NCBI GenBank assembly: GCA_017626145.1
Contig: JAGAJK010000067.1
Coordinates: 1-49,701, forward strand
Direction: 5' to 3'
Length of the DNA stretch: 49,701 bases
Source of the DNA: Clostridia bacterium
Lineage (GTDB): Bacteria; Bacillota; Clostridia; RGIG6154
In this document: positions 1 through 8,400 of the stretch, piece after piece
How positions within the stretch are numbered: the stretch's first letter is position 1
Layout of the letters: each line of letters starts with the position of its first letter
Notes under the pieces: generated by a model
Told to the model about the DNA's origin: nothing
What the model saw: only the letters and a program-made list of their open reading frames with translations
The model's database searches: none
Position numbers and translations under genes: made by a program

Positions 1-219
1 ACCCGAAAGGTCTGTACCTGTCGCTATTGCCTGTGGCAATGTGATAGTTGACTTAAATGAAAGTGCAACATCTGTTGCATCAGTTAAATCAGAGCTACCT
101 ACTGTTGCTGTTACTACTGCTTCAACAGCTTCATCTTCTGCAAATACAGTAAGACCGCTGAAAACAGAAACAAGCATAGTAAGCGCCACAAGCAAGCTTA
201 AAAATCTTTTTGCTTTCAT
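1..219 (-). CDS. Secreted protein, N-terminal part only
   Basis: The start of a minus-strand gene that runs off the left edge of the window; 73 codons are present. The start at 219 has an AAAGGAGG ribosome site a few bases upstream. The first ~25 residues are a clear signal peptide: basic MKAKR, then a hydrophobic stretch, then a VFA-ED-type cleavage site. The mature start is Ala/Thr/Ser/Val-rich, as in exported surface proteins with beta-rich domains. The visible part carries no catalytic motif, so the function is unknown. It is probably secreted or wall-associated. A sigma-A promoter lies at 309-337. Confidence 0.8.
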   Translation of the reverse strand, partial: MKAKRFLSLLVALTMLVSVFSGLTVFAEDEAVEAVVTATVGSSDLTDATDVALSFKSTITLPQAIATGTDLSG

Positions 220-308
220 CTTTTTGTTTCCTCCTTTTATTTTTCACTCCGCCCCCAAATGTGCACATCTTTGCACTTATCGGAGCAAAATTACTTTTAT
301 ACATTATA

Positions 309-337
309 ATTATATATTATCTATTCTAAAAAATCAA
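309..337 (-). promoter_or_regulatory. Sigma-A promoter of the secreted protein
   Basis: On the minus strand TTGATT (332-337) is followed by a 17-base spacer and TATAAT (309-314). The start codon at 219 lies about 85 bases beyond, leaving a leader of modest length. Read directly from sequence; the start of transcription is inferred. Confidence 0.6.
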
Positions 338-497
338 TGCACAAATGAACGAATATTTTTCACTTTTGTACGATTTTACGAAAAAAATTCGCATCTGTAC
401 TTAATTGCTTTTGAATTTTATGTGTTTTGCGAAATAAAAATTTAAAAAAATATATTGTGCTAAAATTCGTTATTTAGTCCTGATACAAACAAGCTTT

Positions 498-519
498 CCG
501 CAGTTTATTGCGGTTTTTT
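498..519 (+). terminator. Intrinsic terminator-like hairpin
   Basis: CCGCA, a six-base loop, then TGCGG followed by six T residues on the plus strand. No gene is visible upstream on this strand within the window. It could end a short RNA starting between 340 and 498, or act as an early terminator for the structured stretch downstream. Confidence 0.45.
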
Positions 520-775
520 GCAAGGTTCAAAAAACACTAAATTTTGTGCTAATCTCAATAATTTAGGTTTGAAAAGTCGATTTTTTTCTTTTTTCTTTCA
601 CACTTCTATCACATTTTTTACACATATGTATATTATTTTAAAGGTGAAAACAAGGAAAGAGGTTGATTCCAATGTACGAGGTAAACGAAGAAAGATAAAT
701 TACTTTGAAAGGGCGATGCCTATGAAAGTATCAAACTCAGTCTTTCAGAAATTAAGTAAAAAAATCTAAGAATAC

Positions 776-910
776 GGAGGACGGGCCAAAGGAAACTTTA
801 AGTTAGCTTTATAGGAACCCAAATAAAAAAACAGGAGGAGAGTCCACCAAGAACTTTAGTTTAAAAGTATTACGTATAGGAGGACAGTCCAAAGGACACT
901 TCAGTTTAGT
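776..910 (+). repeat. Three imperfect GGAGGA repeats of about 31 bases
   Basis: Copies at 776-806, 834-866 and 879-910 each begin GGAGGA, continue with a GGCC or GTCC block, and end in CTTTAAG/CTTTAGT/CTTCAGT before TTA. Copies 2 and 3 are 45 bases apart and in the same reading frame. Translated, all three give Gly-Gly-x-[Ala/Ser]-x-x-x-Phe-[Lys/Ser]-Leu. At RNA level copy 1 also forms AAAG-GAAA-CTTT, a GNRA-capped stem. An in-frame TAA after MKVSNSVFQKLSKKI and a frame change between copies 1 and 2 prevent one continuous reading frame. Confidence 0.55.
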
Positions 911-939
911 TAATTAAAAATAAAACGGTATATCGGCAA

Positions 940-994
940 GCAGGTGTCAGGGTAGCGTACGGTATACGCATATAAAATTTGTTATACACCCTGC
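940..994 (+). other. Foldable RNA segment
   Basis: GCAGGTGT (940-947) can pair with ACACCCTGC (986-994) with one bulge. Inside lies a perfect GCGTA-CGGTA-TACGC hairpin (955-969), and then ATAA...TTAT. It sits just upstream of the terminator at 1041, so it is likely part of the same transcript. Folding was done by eye. Confidence 0.4.
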
Positions 995-1040
995 TATGAC
1001 GAAAACCTCATAAATATTTAAATAGATGGTAAAAAGAATC

Positions 1041-1070
1041 GGTCCCCGAAATAATTCGGGGGCCTTGTTG
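1041..1070 (+). terminator. Strong intrinsic terminator
   Basis: GGTCCCCGAA, an ATAA loop, then TTCGGGGGCC: ten pairs with one G-T, followed by TTGTTGTTT. It faces the plus strand and converges on the minus-strand permease gene ending at 1085. It therefore marks the end of a plus-strand transcript from the gap upstream. Confidence 0.75.
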
Positions 1071-1084
1071 TTTGCGGTATCTTT

Positions 1085-1954
1085 TTAAAATGTCATAAGA
1101 ACTGATGCAACAAATGCAACCACAGTAGCAAAATACTCAATTTTTCTTACTTTTTCGTGCCTTAACGTACTTATTAAAGTCGAACACACCATAACACCGC
1201 CTGTTACAAACGGATACTGCACAGATGCATCCAGTGCACCGGGTGCAACGGATATAAGCAGCAACAGGTCACCTATGCCGTTTAAAAATCCGTCGCCTGC
1301 CGAATATAAAAGGCTTTTTCCTTTGAGAATCAGTGTTTTTTCACCTTTAACAAGAAGCCATACTGTGCAAATCACAATAGTCCATATCCCCGAATAGAAC
1401 ATAAAGCTTGTACTGTTTGTATTGGCAATGCCGAGATTCTGATGAATTGCAGAGGTTGCACCTATTGTGCCGTTTAACATAAAAACAAGCATATAGTATA
1501 AAAATGCCTTTTTACTGCCTGAACCTTTTTTAACATTCATCAGAACGGCAACAATAACCAGCAGACAGCATATCACCTTAAACCTGTTTATTTCTTCACC
1601 AAACATCCAGACACCGACAATAAAAGGAATTATCATTCCTCCAAGCATTGTAAAAACAGAATAAACAGACAGATTTGCTACAGAAAATGCCTTTAAACTG
1701 AAATAAATCATAAGTATGTAGCAAAGCGCGTAAACACCCGATATTCCAAAGGAAAACCAGGTGAATTCAAGCTTAAAGCAATTAAGTATAAGCATCATAA
1801 CAATTACTGTAAAACCCTTATACATTGAAAACTTAAGTGCTTCCTTAAGTCCTGTTCCGCAGTTTTCCTCATATTTCTGCTGACACAAAAACTGCATTGA
1901 AAACAAGATTGCGGCAAATGAAACCATAATATAGTAAATCATAAATTCCCTCAA
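1085..1954 (-). CDS. EamA/DMT-like membrane permease
   Basis: A 289-residue, very hydrophobic protein with about ten predicted membrane segments and no soluble domain. The size and spacing of helices fit the drug/metabolite transporter (EamA-like) superfamily. Short basic loops follow helix 5 (VKKGSGSKK) and precede the last helices, giving the usual two-repeat layout. Its start overlaps the end of the upstream beta-helix gene by four bases (ATGA type), so it is the third gene of the same operon. That context suggests uptake of galacturonate or a pectin breakdown product. This is inference: substrates in this superfamily cannot be read from sequence. Confidence 0.7.
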   Translation of the reverse strand: MREFMIYYIMVSFAAILFSMQFLCQQKYEENCGTGLKEALKFSMYKGFTVIVMMLILNCFKLEFTWFSFGISGVYALCYILMIYFSLKAFSVANLSVYSVFTMLGGMIIPFIVGVWMFGEEINRFKVICCLLVIVAVLMNVKKGSGSKKAFLYYMLVFMLNGTIGATSAIHQNLGIANTNSTSFMFYSGIWTIVICTVWLLVKGEKTLILKGKSLLYSAGDGFLNGIGDLLLLISVAPGALDASVQYPFVTGGVMVCSTLISTLRHEKVRKIEYFATVVAFVASVLMTF

Positions 1955-3291
1955 TTAACTTCAACTTTGTTTATTTTTCCGTATCCCGTTCCGCCTTCGG
2001 GAGTTGTTTTCGGGTAATCAGGATTAACCGTCTGAACAGTTTCTTTAATAAGTTTTTCGGCATCAGTTACCTTTTCGCCGTTAAACATAATATTGGTTAA
2101 AGTAACATCTTCAACTGTGCAACAACGATCGGGGTCAAAGAAGTCGCCCCAGTCATCGCTACTTTCACCGTATTTCCATGTAGCGGAAATCGGGCCTGCA
2201 TTAATAACTCTTAAACCCATTTCATCTACTTCATTAAAATCATATTCAATATTTATATTTTCAAAATTAAGGTTACTGCAATCAGCCAAAATATCAAAAA
2301 GTCCATATACGGGAATTGCACTGAATCCGTTAGGTCTTACCTTTTTAAAGGTTATATTATTAAAGTATATATTATCCATTCTTCCGACAGTTTCTGCACG
2401 GTCAAAGTTTTCATCCTTTAACGGTACCTTTCTACAATGAGGCTGATAATACATTTTATATGTGTAAAAGCCTGAGATATTTTCAAACACACAGTCCTTT
2501 AAATCACAGTCAAAACTTGTACCGTCGGGATATACTTTTCTGCCTGTAAGCAAACGAAACTCATTATCATCACCCTCGACATTTTCAACAAAAACTTTTT
2601 CGATAGTACCGTGAGTCATTCCGCAGTTATACCAGTCCCATGAAAGGATTGCAACCATATCGTCCCCTAAAGCTTCTCCGCTTAAATTTCTTCCGATACA
2701 GTATTTTGCCGGTCCGTCAATATGGAAGCCGTCATTTTTACAGTTATTGAAATTAATTGTATCAACATAAATGTTTTCGCAGTTGCTGAACATAAGCGAA
2801 TATGTCATTATATCCGAAAAATGTATATTGGTTACGTTTACATATTTAACATTAGAAAATGCAAAGCAGGATGTTACACAGCAATATGCTTCCAAAGTCA
2901 TTTTTCTGTTTCCCGGGCTTTTCCATATACCTCCCGTTACCGTTATGTTTTCATCGGGGTTAGTAAGCTTCGCCTGAGCAAAATTACCCGGCAATATGTT
3001 ACGGTTACGGAGCATATAAACATCGGAATTTTCAATTAACCTTATCTCCTGCTTTTCATCAACCTTTAAATTGGTATTACTGTCCATAAAAATTGAACCG
3101 TCTGTTAAAATCTCGTGTCCCATATAGGGAATATAAACATTTTTCTTTTCTTCAAGGGCGGTCTGGATTGCCTTTGTCCAGATATTATCTTTAACAAGAT
3201 GCTTATATTCGTTGATATTTACAAACTCAAGCTTTGACGTGTCGATAACCTTCACTGTGTTTATAATATCGTTTTTAATTTGCTCTCTCAT
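1951..3291 (-). CDS. GH28-like intracellular beta-helix glycosidase (copy A)
   Basis: A 446-residue protein with the N/T/V-rich 20-25-residue strand repeats of a right-handed parallel beta-helix, strongest from about residue 110 to 350. Polar residues fall in the order expected of polygalacturonases (GH28): N186-D187-G (plus H190, D192), G209-D210-D211, T-H227-G and F-R246-L. In true GH28 these are NTD, DD, GHG and RIK, so this is a divergent relative, and catalysis is inferred. There is no signal peptide, so it acts in the cytoplasm, probably on short oligogalacturonates. It is a tandem paralogue of the next gene, and only three bases separate the two. Confidence 0.65.
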   Translation of the reverse strand: MREQIKNDIINTVKVIDTSKLEFVNINEYKHLVKDNIWTKAIQTALEEKKNVYIPYMGHEILTDGSIFMDSNTNLKVDEKQEIRLIENSDVYMLRNRNILPGNFAQAKLTNPDENITVTGGIWKSPGNRKMTLEAYCCVTSCFAFSNVKYVNVTNIHFSDIMTYSLMFSNCENIYVDTINFNNCKNDGFHIDGPAKYCIGRNLSGEALGDDMVAILSWDWYNCGMTHGTIEKVFVENVEGDDNEFRLLTGRKVYPDGTSFDCDLKDCVFENISGFYTYKMYYQPHCRKVPLKDENFDRAETVGRMDNIYFNNITFKKVRPNGFSAIPVYGLFDILADCSNLNFENINIEYDFNEVDEMGLRVINAGPISATWKYGESSDDWGDFFDPDRCCTVEDVTLTNIMFNGEKVTDAEKLIKETVQTVNPDYPKTTPEGGTGYGKINKVEVN

Positions 3292-3294
3292 TTT

Positions 3295-4647
3295 TTACCT
3301 CACATTTACTTTATTTATTTTACCGTATCCCGTTCCGCCTTTTGGCGTTGTGTTCGGATAATCGGGATTAATTTTCTGTATTGTTTCTTTAACAAGTTTT
3401 TCCGCATCGGTAATCTTTTCTTCTGCCATGATTATATTTTCAAAAGTTATATCTTCAACCGTGCAACACATATCAGGGTCAAAGAAGTCGCCCCAGGTTT
3501 CAACGCTGTCTCCATACTTCCAGGTAGCCGAAATTGGTCCGACGTTAACAAGCTTTACATTCTTGTTTTCTAAATTTTCGCAGGAGTCGGATATTTTAAC
3601 ATCTTTTATATTAATATTTTTACAATCGGCAAGAATATCAAAAATTCCGTAAACGGGAATATCGTTAAATCCTGATTCCCTTAATTTAGGAACCGATATA
3701 TTCTCAAAATAAATGTTTTCCATCTCACCTACGGTTAAGGCACTATCAAAATTTTTGTCTTGATATATAACATTTTTACAATTAGGCTGATAATACATCT
3801 TATATGTATAAATGCCGTTGATATTTTCGAATACACAATTGCGTACTGCGCAATCATGGGTTAAATGATTAGGATACTCCTTTCTTCCCGACAAAAGACG
3901 AATTTCGTTATCAACACCTTCAACATCGTGAACATATACATATTCAATATCGCCGTGAGTCATACCCGAACCGTACCAGTCCCAGGCAAGAATTGCTACC
4001 ATATCATCTTTTAAGCCTTCACCTTTGAGGTTACTTATAATACCGTATTTTGAAGGACCGTCAATATGAACACCGTCTTTTTTATGATTATCAAAATAAA
4101 TGTTATCCACATAAAAATCTTCACAGTTACTTATCATAACCGCATAAGATGCCGCACCGCCCAAAAATGTTACATCCGTTACATTAAGATGCTCAATATT
4201 TGAAAACGCCATATGAGCAAAACCGCCTTCAACGGCATGGAGATAATCAACTCTCATACCGTGATTTCCCGTTGCATTCCATATTCCACCCGAAACGGTT
4301 ATATTACAATCAGGGTTTTCTCTTTCAATATATTTATGACTTCCCGGTAAAATATTACGGTTTCTTATCATACAAATATTTTTATTTGGAAGTAATTTTA
4401 TAAGCTGTTTTTTATCAACCTTTAAATTGGTATTACTGTCCATAAAAATTGAATCGTCAAGCAAAATTTCATGCCCTAAATCAGGAATGTAAACATTTTT
4501 CTTTTCTTCAAGGGCGGTCTGGATTGCCTTTGTCCAGATATTATCCTTTACAAGATGCTTATATTCGGTGATATTTACAAACTCAAGCTTTGACGTGTCA
4601 ATTATTTTTACTGTCTCTTTTATATCCTTTTTAATCTGTTCTCTCAT
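3295..4647 (-). CDS. GH28-like intracellular beta-helix glycosidase (copy B)
   Basis: A 450-residue paralogue of the preceding protein and first gene of a three-gene operon (copy B, copy A, permease). The start is set at 4647 (MREQIKKD) because TTGGAGG lies just upstream and copy A begins the same way; an in-frame start at 4719 would run through the promoter. The same motif order is kept: N-x-K-K-D-G-x-H-x-D-G, L-K-D-D-M, M-T-H-G and N-E-I-R-L. No signal peptide. The first ~200 bases are almost identical to copy A, while the middle of the proteins has drifted considerably. It is controlled from the promoter/operator region at 4658-4706. Confidence 0.65.
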   Translation of the reverse strand: MREQIKKDIKETVKIIDTSKLEFVNITEYKHLVKDNIWTKAIQTALEEKKNVYIPDLGHEILLDDSIFMDSNTNLKVDKKQLIKLLPNKNICMIRNRNILPGSHKYIERENPDCNITVSGGIWNATGNHGMRVDYLHAVEGGFAHMAFSNIEHLNVTDVTFLGGAASYAVMISNCEDFYVDNIYFDNHKKDGVHIDGPSKYGIISNLKGEGLKDDMVAILAWDWYGSGMTHGDIEYVYVHDVEGVDNEIRLLSGRKEYPNHLTHDCAVRNCVFENINGIYTYKMYYQPNCKNVIYQDKNFDSALTVGEMENIYFENISVPKLRESGFNDIPVYGIFDILADCKNINIKDVKISDSCENLENKNVKLVNVGPISATWKYGDSVETWGDFFDPDMCCTVEDITFENIIMAEEKITDAEKLVKETIQKINPDYPNTTPKGGTGYGKINKVNVR

Positions 4648-4657
4648 TTTATGCCTC

Positions 4658-4706
4658 CAACTTATATATATAAGTTGATTATATACCTGTAATATTCCTT
4701 TGTCAA
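4658..4706 (-). promoter_or_regulatory. Promoter and palindromic operator of the beta-helix operon
   Basis: On the minus strand TTGACA (4701-4706), a 17-base spacer and TATAAT (4678-4683) form a near-perfect sigma-A promoter. Directly abutting the -10 box is a perfect 20-base palindrome, CAACTTATATATATAAGTTG (4658-4677), covering the expected transcription start and ending at the ribosome site. A repressor bound there would block initiation. The natural candidate is the divergently encoded GntR/LacI-type regulator. Boxes and palindrome are seen; binding is inferred. Confidence 0.75.
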
Positions 4707-4713
4707 CCGCTTG

Positions 4714-4749
4714 TTGCAATTTTGTTTAAAAACCTGTATAATACAAGTT
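4714..4749 (+). promoter_or_regulatory. Promoter and operator of the GntR/LacI regulator
   Basis: TTGCAA (4714-4719), a 17-base spacer and TATAAT (4737-4742) precede the regulator start at 4761. Overlapping the -10 box is an imperfect 19-base palindrome, AACCTGTAT-A-ATACAAGTT (4731-4749; 8 of 9 pairs). Its AACTTGTAT half-site resembles AraR-type operators and shares the AACTT-A core of the larger palindrome at 4658. Autoregulation by the same protein is inferred. Confidence 0.65.
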
Positions 4750-4760
4750 GAGGTGAAATT

Positions 4761-5762
4761 ATGAACGAAAAACCCCTTTACGTAAAAGTATCGGATATAT
4801 TAAGAGATGATATAAATTCAGGCAAATACAAAGCTAACTACAAGCTTCCAAGTGAAAATATGCTTGCCAACAAATATTCTATTTCCCGTCTTACTGCAAG
4901 GCAAGCACTGTCGGTTCTTGTTAACGAAGGGCTTATTGAAAAATTTCAGGGCAAAGGGTATTTCTGTAAAAACAGTGCATCCGGAAAACACATTCACGTT
5001 CTGCTTGATATGACTGATTATTATTTTATTCCCTACTATATACATTCAATCGGCCGTGTTCTTGAAGAAAACGGTGCAACCTTTATTGCGGGAGATACTA
5101 AAAATTCCTTTGATGAAATTATAAAGCTCCTTGAAAAAATAACAGCTTCAGGGTCGGACGGAATAATACTTCAGGTAAGCCCCGAAGAAAGCTTTGACAA
5201 AGAAAAAATTTCAAATGCTTTTAAAAAGCTTGAAGAAAAGAAAATACCGATAATACAAATTGATGCCGACTATGGTGTTGACGGTGTTTCATATACAATT
5301 ATGAACGAAGAAAAAATGGGGTTTACGGCTGCAAATTATTTTAAAGATTCCGGTCACAGCAAGGTTGCAACTGTTTATGTTACTGACAACAGAATATGCG
5401 TTCAAAGATTGGGTGCCTTTATCAAAGAATTTGATAATCCTTACATAATTTACGATGACGACCTTTTAAAAGAAAATCTGATAAAAGCATACAATGAAGG
5501 TGTAACAGGAGTATTCTGTTACAGCGATTTTGTTGCGAAAAAATGTATTGATGTTTTTTCATCACTTAACATAAAAATTCCTGAAAACATTTCACTGATA
5601 AGTGCCGACGATACTTTAGTTTCAAAGCTTTACAAGCTTACAGCAATGACCCACGCAAAGGAAGCTTTAGGAGAATTTGCCGCAAAGGCAATAATAAGTA
5701 ACCAGCTTCCTGTTTATAAAATATTTGATACAAGTTTAATTGAAAGAAATTCAGTAAAATAA
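4761..5762 (+). CDS. GntR/LacI-type (AraR-like) transcriptional repressor
   Basis: A 333-residue regulator with two domains. Residues 1-70 are a GntR-type winged helix (YVKVSDILRDDI, then LPSEN and SRLTARQAL, then the GKGYF wing). Residues ~75-333 have the periplasmic-binding-protein fold of LacI-family effector domains (ISADDT, GVFCYSDFVAKK). This layout is that of AraR. Transcribed away from the beta-helix operon, it is expected to repress that operon and perhaps the uxa operon until a galacturonate-derived ligand binds. The start has a GAGGTG ribosome site. The ligand is inferred from neighbours only. Confidence 0.85.
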   Translation: MNEKPLYVKVSDILRDDINSGKYKANYKLPSENMLANKYSISRLTARQALSVLVNEGLIEKFQGKGYFCKNSASGKHIHVLLDMTDYYFIPYYIHSIGRVLEENGATFIAGDTKNSFDEIIKLLEKITASGSDGIILQVSPEESFDKEKISNAFKKLEEKKIPIIQIDADYGVDGVSYTIMNEEKMGFTAANYFKDSGHSKVATVYVTDNRICVQRLGAFIKEFDNPYIIYDDDLLKENLIKAYNEGVTGVFCYSDFVAKKCIDVFSSLNIKIPENISLISADDTLVSKLYKLTAMTHAKEALGEFAAKAIISNQLPVYKIFDTSLIERNSVK

Positions 5763-5785
5763 ATCCGCCCCAAATGGGCGGATTT
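5761..5785. terminator. Bidirectional terminator between regulator and uxaA
   Basis: AAATCCGCCC, loop CAAAT, then GGGCGGATTT: a perfect ten-pair stem with A/T-rich flanks on both sides. It overlaps the regulator's stop codon and lies three bases beyond the convergent uxaA stop, so it can serve both genes. Confidence 0.85.
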
Positions 5786-5788
5786 ATT

Positions 5789-7156
5789 TTATAATACAAT
5801 TGAATCCTTGAAAATTGAGATTTCACGGTATGAATTAATTTCGTTTTTGGTTTCTTTACCCGATGCCACTTGTATTATGTAATCAAAGAATTTTTCGTCC
5901 AAATCTTCTCCGTTTAAAACAGGTGATGCATCAAAATCAATCCAGCTACTTTTTTTCGTTGCCAGGTTTTCGTTGGTTGCAACCTTAACTGTAGGAACAG
6001 GTGCACCCAAGGGAGTACCTCTTCCCGTGGTGAACAAAACCATATGTACACCGCAGGCAGTTAAATTGGTTATTGCAACTATGTCGTTACCGGGGCCGTT
6101 TAAAAGTGAAAGTCCGTTTTCCTTTAAAGTATCACCGTAATTCAATACATCCACTATTTCACCCTGACCGCCCTTTTGAATACAGCCGAGGGATTTTTCC
6201 TCTAACGTTGTGATCCCGCCTGCCTTGTTGCCGGGTGACGGATTTTCGTAAACAACCTGATTGTGGTTTGTGAAATAGTCTTTAAAATTATTTACCAGAC
6301 TAACTGTTTTATTGAAAATTTCTTCATTTTTGCAACGTTTCATTAAAAGGTGCTCTGCACCGAACATTTCCGGCACTTCCGTCAAAACACAGCTTCCGCC
6401 ATAAGAAATCAGCATATCGGAAAACCGTCCCACAAGAGGATTTGCAGTAATTCCCGAAAGGGCGTCACTTCCTCCACACTTTAAGCCTACCTTTAATTTT
6501 GAAACGGGTATATCTTCCCTTTCGAAGTTTGAAGCATATTCCTTCAGCTCATTTATAAGCTTAATACCCTCCGAAATTTCGTCATCAAAGTCCTGACAGT
6601 TTAAAAACTTCACTCTGTTTTCGTCTACCTTGCCAAGAACCTTTTTAAATTCTTCTATATTATTATTTTCACAGCCAAGACCTAAAACTAAAACTCCTCC
6701 TGCGTTAGGGTGATTTACAAGTCCCTTTAAAATAAGCTGTGTGGTTTTATGGTCGTCACCTAACTGTGAACAACCGAAAGGATGAGGAAAGCTAAAGGCT
6801 CCCGTTTCCTTTGAAAGGCGTTCCGAAATTTTGTTAACACAGCCAACCGTGTTAACAATCCAGATGTCGTTTCTTATTCCCACATCACCGTTTGGGCGAA
6901 GGTAGCCTTTAAAGGTTTTGTCCGTTTTAATCTTTTTTTCAGGAGTGAACTTTGTATAGCTGTACTCAATCTTACCCGAAAGATTTGTCTTTAAATTATG
7001 AGTATGAACGTGTTCACCTTTTTTAATATCCTCTGTTGCGTGACCTATTGCTTCACCGTATTTTATTATATTTTCGCCCTTTTTTATATCGCAGAGGGCG
7101 TACTTATGTCCGTTGGTTAAATTAACCTCAACATTATCTTTTTTATTTATAACCAT
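5789..7156 (-). CDS. uxaA: Altronate dehydratase
   Basis: A 455-residue enzyme converting D-altronate to 2-keto-3-deoxygluconate in galacturonate catabolism. Residues 1-~85 are the SAF domain (YALCDIKKGENIIKYGEAIG, then G-E-H-V-H-T-H). The rest is the UxaA/GarD catalytic region, with GYLRPNGDVGIRN, FPHPFGCSQLGDD, GLKCGGSDALSGITANP and TTGRGTPLGAPVPT, all typical of the family. It is somewhat shorter than the ~495-residue E. coli enzyme, but the ending looks complete. It is the last gene of the operon and its start overlaps the uxaB stop by ten bases. These dehydratases use iron; the metal is family knowledge. Confidence 0.92.
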   Translation of the reverse strand: MVINKKDNVEVNLTNGHKYALCDIKKGENIIKYGEAIGHATEDIKKGEHVHTHNLKTNLSGKIEYSYTKFTPEKKIKTDKTFKGYLRPNGDVGIRNDIWIVNTVGCVNKISERLSKETGAFSFPHPFGCSQLGDDHKTTQLILKGLVNHPNAGGVLVLGLGCENNNIEEFKKVLGKVDENRVKFLNCQDFDDEISEGIKLINELKEYASNFEREDIPVSKLKVGLKCGGSDALSGITANPLVGRFSDMLISYGGSCVLTEVPEMFGAEHLLMKRCKNEEIFNKTVSLVNNFKDYFTNHNQVVYENPSPGNKAGGITTLEEKSLGCIQKGGQGEIVDVLNYGDTLKENGLSLLNGPGNDIVAITNLTACGVHMVLFTTGRGTPLGAPVPTVKVATNENLATKKSSWIDFDASPVLNGEDLDEKFFDYIIQVASGKETKNEINSYREISIFKDSIVL

Positions 7157-8400
7157 TTTTCAACCTCAACTTTAAGAAAGGTTAAGTCCGTATCCCAGAA
7201 AGCGGTGTTTGCAAGAATTTCATCAACACTTTTTTCCTTCATAAACGCCATTACATCTTCATTGTCATCAGGTGTTCCCTTTTTGTAAAATTCAATCAGT
7301 TTTGAAAAAGAGAAGCAGAGATTTTCGGGCATTTTATTAAACCGTTTTACATATTCAAGAATTGACGGCAACACACGAACCTTGAATTTACTTACCGAAT
7401 TTAAGGAAATTGCAGAGCAAAGATGCTTTATGTAGGGATTTTCAAATCTTGTAAACACGTTATCGGCATAGTCCTTTAATTCTTCTTCGGGAAGGTCGAG
7501 GGTTGGAATAATTTCTTCGTAAACGCATTTTTTCACAAAGGAAGAAATCTTTTCGTTCTTCATACACTCCCCTACAGTTTCAACGCCCTCCAAAAGTGCG
7601 TAAGGAATCATCGATGTGTGTGCACCGTTTAAAATACGAACCTTTCGTGTGCGGTACATTTCAAGGTTATCTGTAATTATTACGTTAAGTCCGCACTTTT
7701 CAAAAGGTAAATCGGAAACTGCTTCTTTGTTGCCCTCAATTACCCATAAATGGAAATACTCCGAGGTGTTGAACATTTTATCACCGCCTACGATTTCCTC
7801 TTCATCTTTTGGGTAGCCTGTATTAATTCTGTCAACCAACGTATTGCAGAATACATTTTTGTTATTTATCCAGCTTATAAATTCGTTCCCTAAATCCCAC
7901 AGCTTAGCATACCTTAAAACAGTTTCCTTTAATTTAGCACCGTTTTTGTCAATAAGCTCGCAGGGAAGAAAAACAAAACCATCAAGTCCTGCCGAAAAAC
8001 GTTCAAACAAAAGTCGTGTAAGCTTTCCCGGGAATGCTTTTGGTGGTGCATCGGAGAAACTGTCCGTTTCGATAAATTCAATGCCTGCCTCTGTGGTATT
8101 TGAAATTACAAACTTAAAATCCTTATCCTTTGCAAGTGAAAGATACTTTTCAAAATCCGCATAAGGATTTACAGAATCCTTTATACAGCTTACCTTTGTT
8201 TCTTCAACCCCCTCGCTTCCTCGTATCAAATGGGTGTATTCATAATTCTGTGATTTTAAAATCTCTGTTAAACCTTTTTCAATGGGCTGAACAATTGTAA
8301 CAGAAATATCGGCAAGCTTTTTATCGTTCATTTTCTGGAACATCCAGTCACAAAAGCCTCTTAAAAATCCGCCCTCACCAAACTGTATAACCTTAATCAT
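7147..8400 (-). CDS. uxaB: Tagaturonate reductase (altronate oxidoreductase)
   Basis: A 417-residue member of the mannitol dehydrogenase family, reducing D-tagaturonate to D-altronate with NADH. The N-terminal Rossmann start is IQFGEGGFLRGFCDWMF. Family blocks follow: NTTEAGI, FPGKLTRLLFERF, FLPCELIDKNG and a K-x-R-I-LNG-A-H-T block (VRILNGAHTSMIPYA) that carries the active-site Lys-Asn-His set. It is shorter than E. coli UxaB (~483) but has all main blocks. The start at 8400 has GGAGG upstream and overlaps the end of the hydrolase gene; the end overlaps uxaA. UxaC, KdgK and KdgA are not in the window. Confidence 0.9.
   Translation of the reverse strand: MIKVIQFGEGGFLRGFCDWMFQKMNDKKLADISVTIVQPIEKGLTEILKSQNYEYTHLIRGSEGVEETKVSCIKDSVNPYADFEKYLSLAKDKDFKFVISNTTEAGIEFIETDSFSDAPPKAFPGKLTRLLFERFSAGLDGFVFLPCELIDKNGAKLKETVLRYAKLWDLGNEFISWINNKNVFCNTLVDRINTGYPKDEEEIVGGDKMFNTSEYFHLWVIEGNKEAVSDLPFEKCGLNVIITDNLEMYRTRKVRILNGAHTSMIPYALLEGVETVGECMKNEKISSFVKKCVYEEIIPTLDLPEEELKDYADNVFTRFENPYIKHLCSAISLNSVSKFKVRVLPSILEYVKRFNKMPENLCFSFSKLIEFYKKGTPDDNEDVMAFMKEKSVDEILANTAFWDTDLTFLKVEVEKWL

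Larger units (their letters stand above)
600..1064 (+). other. Candidate structured non-coding transcript or decayed peptide gene
   Basis: Within this 865-base gap (220-1084) no ordinary gene is evident on either strand. The plus strand nevertheless has features of a transcription unit. There is a weak promoter-like ATCACA/TATTAT (608-636) and two tiny frames with ribosome-site-like sequence: eight codons from 672, and MKVSNSVFQKLSKKI from 724. Three copies of a GGAGGA-starting motif follow, then a foldable segment at 940-994, and finally a strong intrinsic terminator at 1041-1064. Whether the product is an RNA or a broken small protein is undecided. Confidence 0.35.

Noticed and set aside
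41-445. 134-codon plus-strand frame at the left edge
   Set aside because: It is antisense to the signal-peptide gene at 1-219, which has a ribosome site and promoter; the plus-strand frame has no ribosome site.
518-769. 83-codon frame in the first intergenic gap
   Set aside because: It starts at a terminator hairpin, is Phe/Ser-rich from AT-rich DNA and has no ribosome site; only its last part overlaps the short frame noted at 724.
776-910. CRISPR or glycine-riboswitch-like repeats
   Set aside because: Repeat spacing is irregular (58 and 45 bases), similarity is partial, and no conserved glycine riboswitch core is visible.
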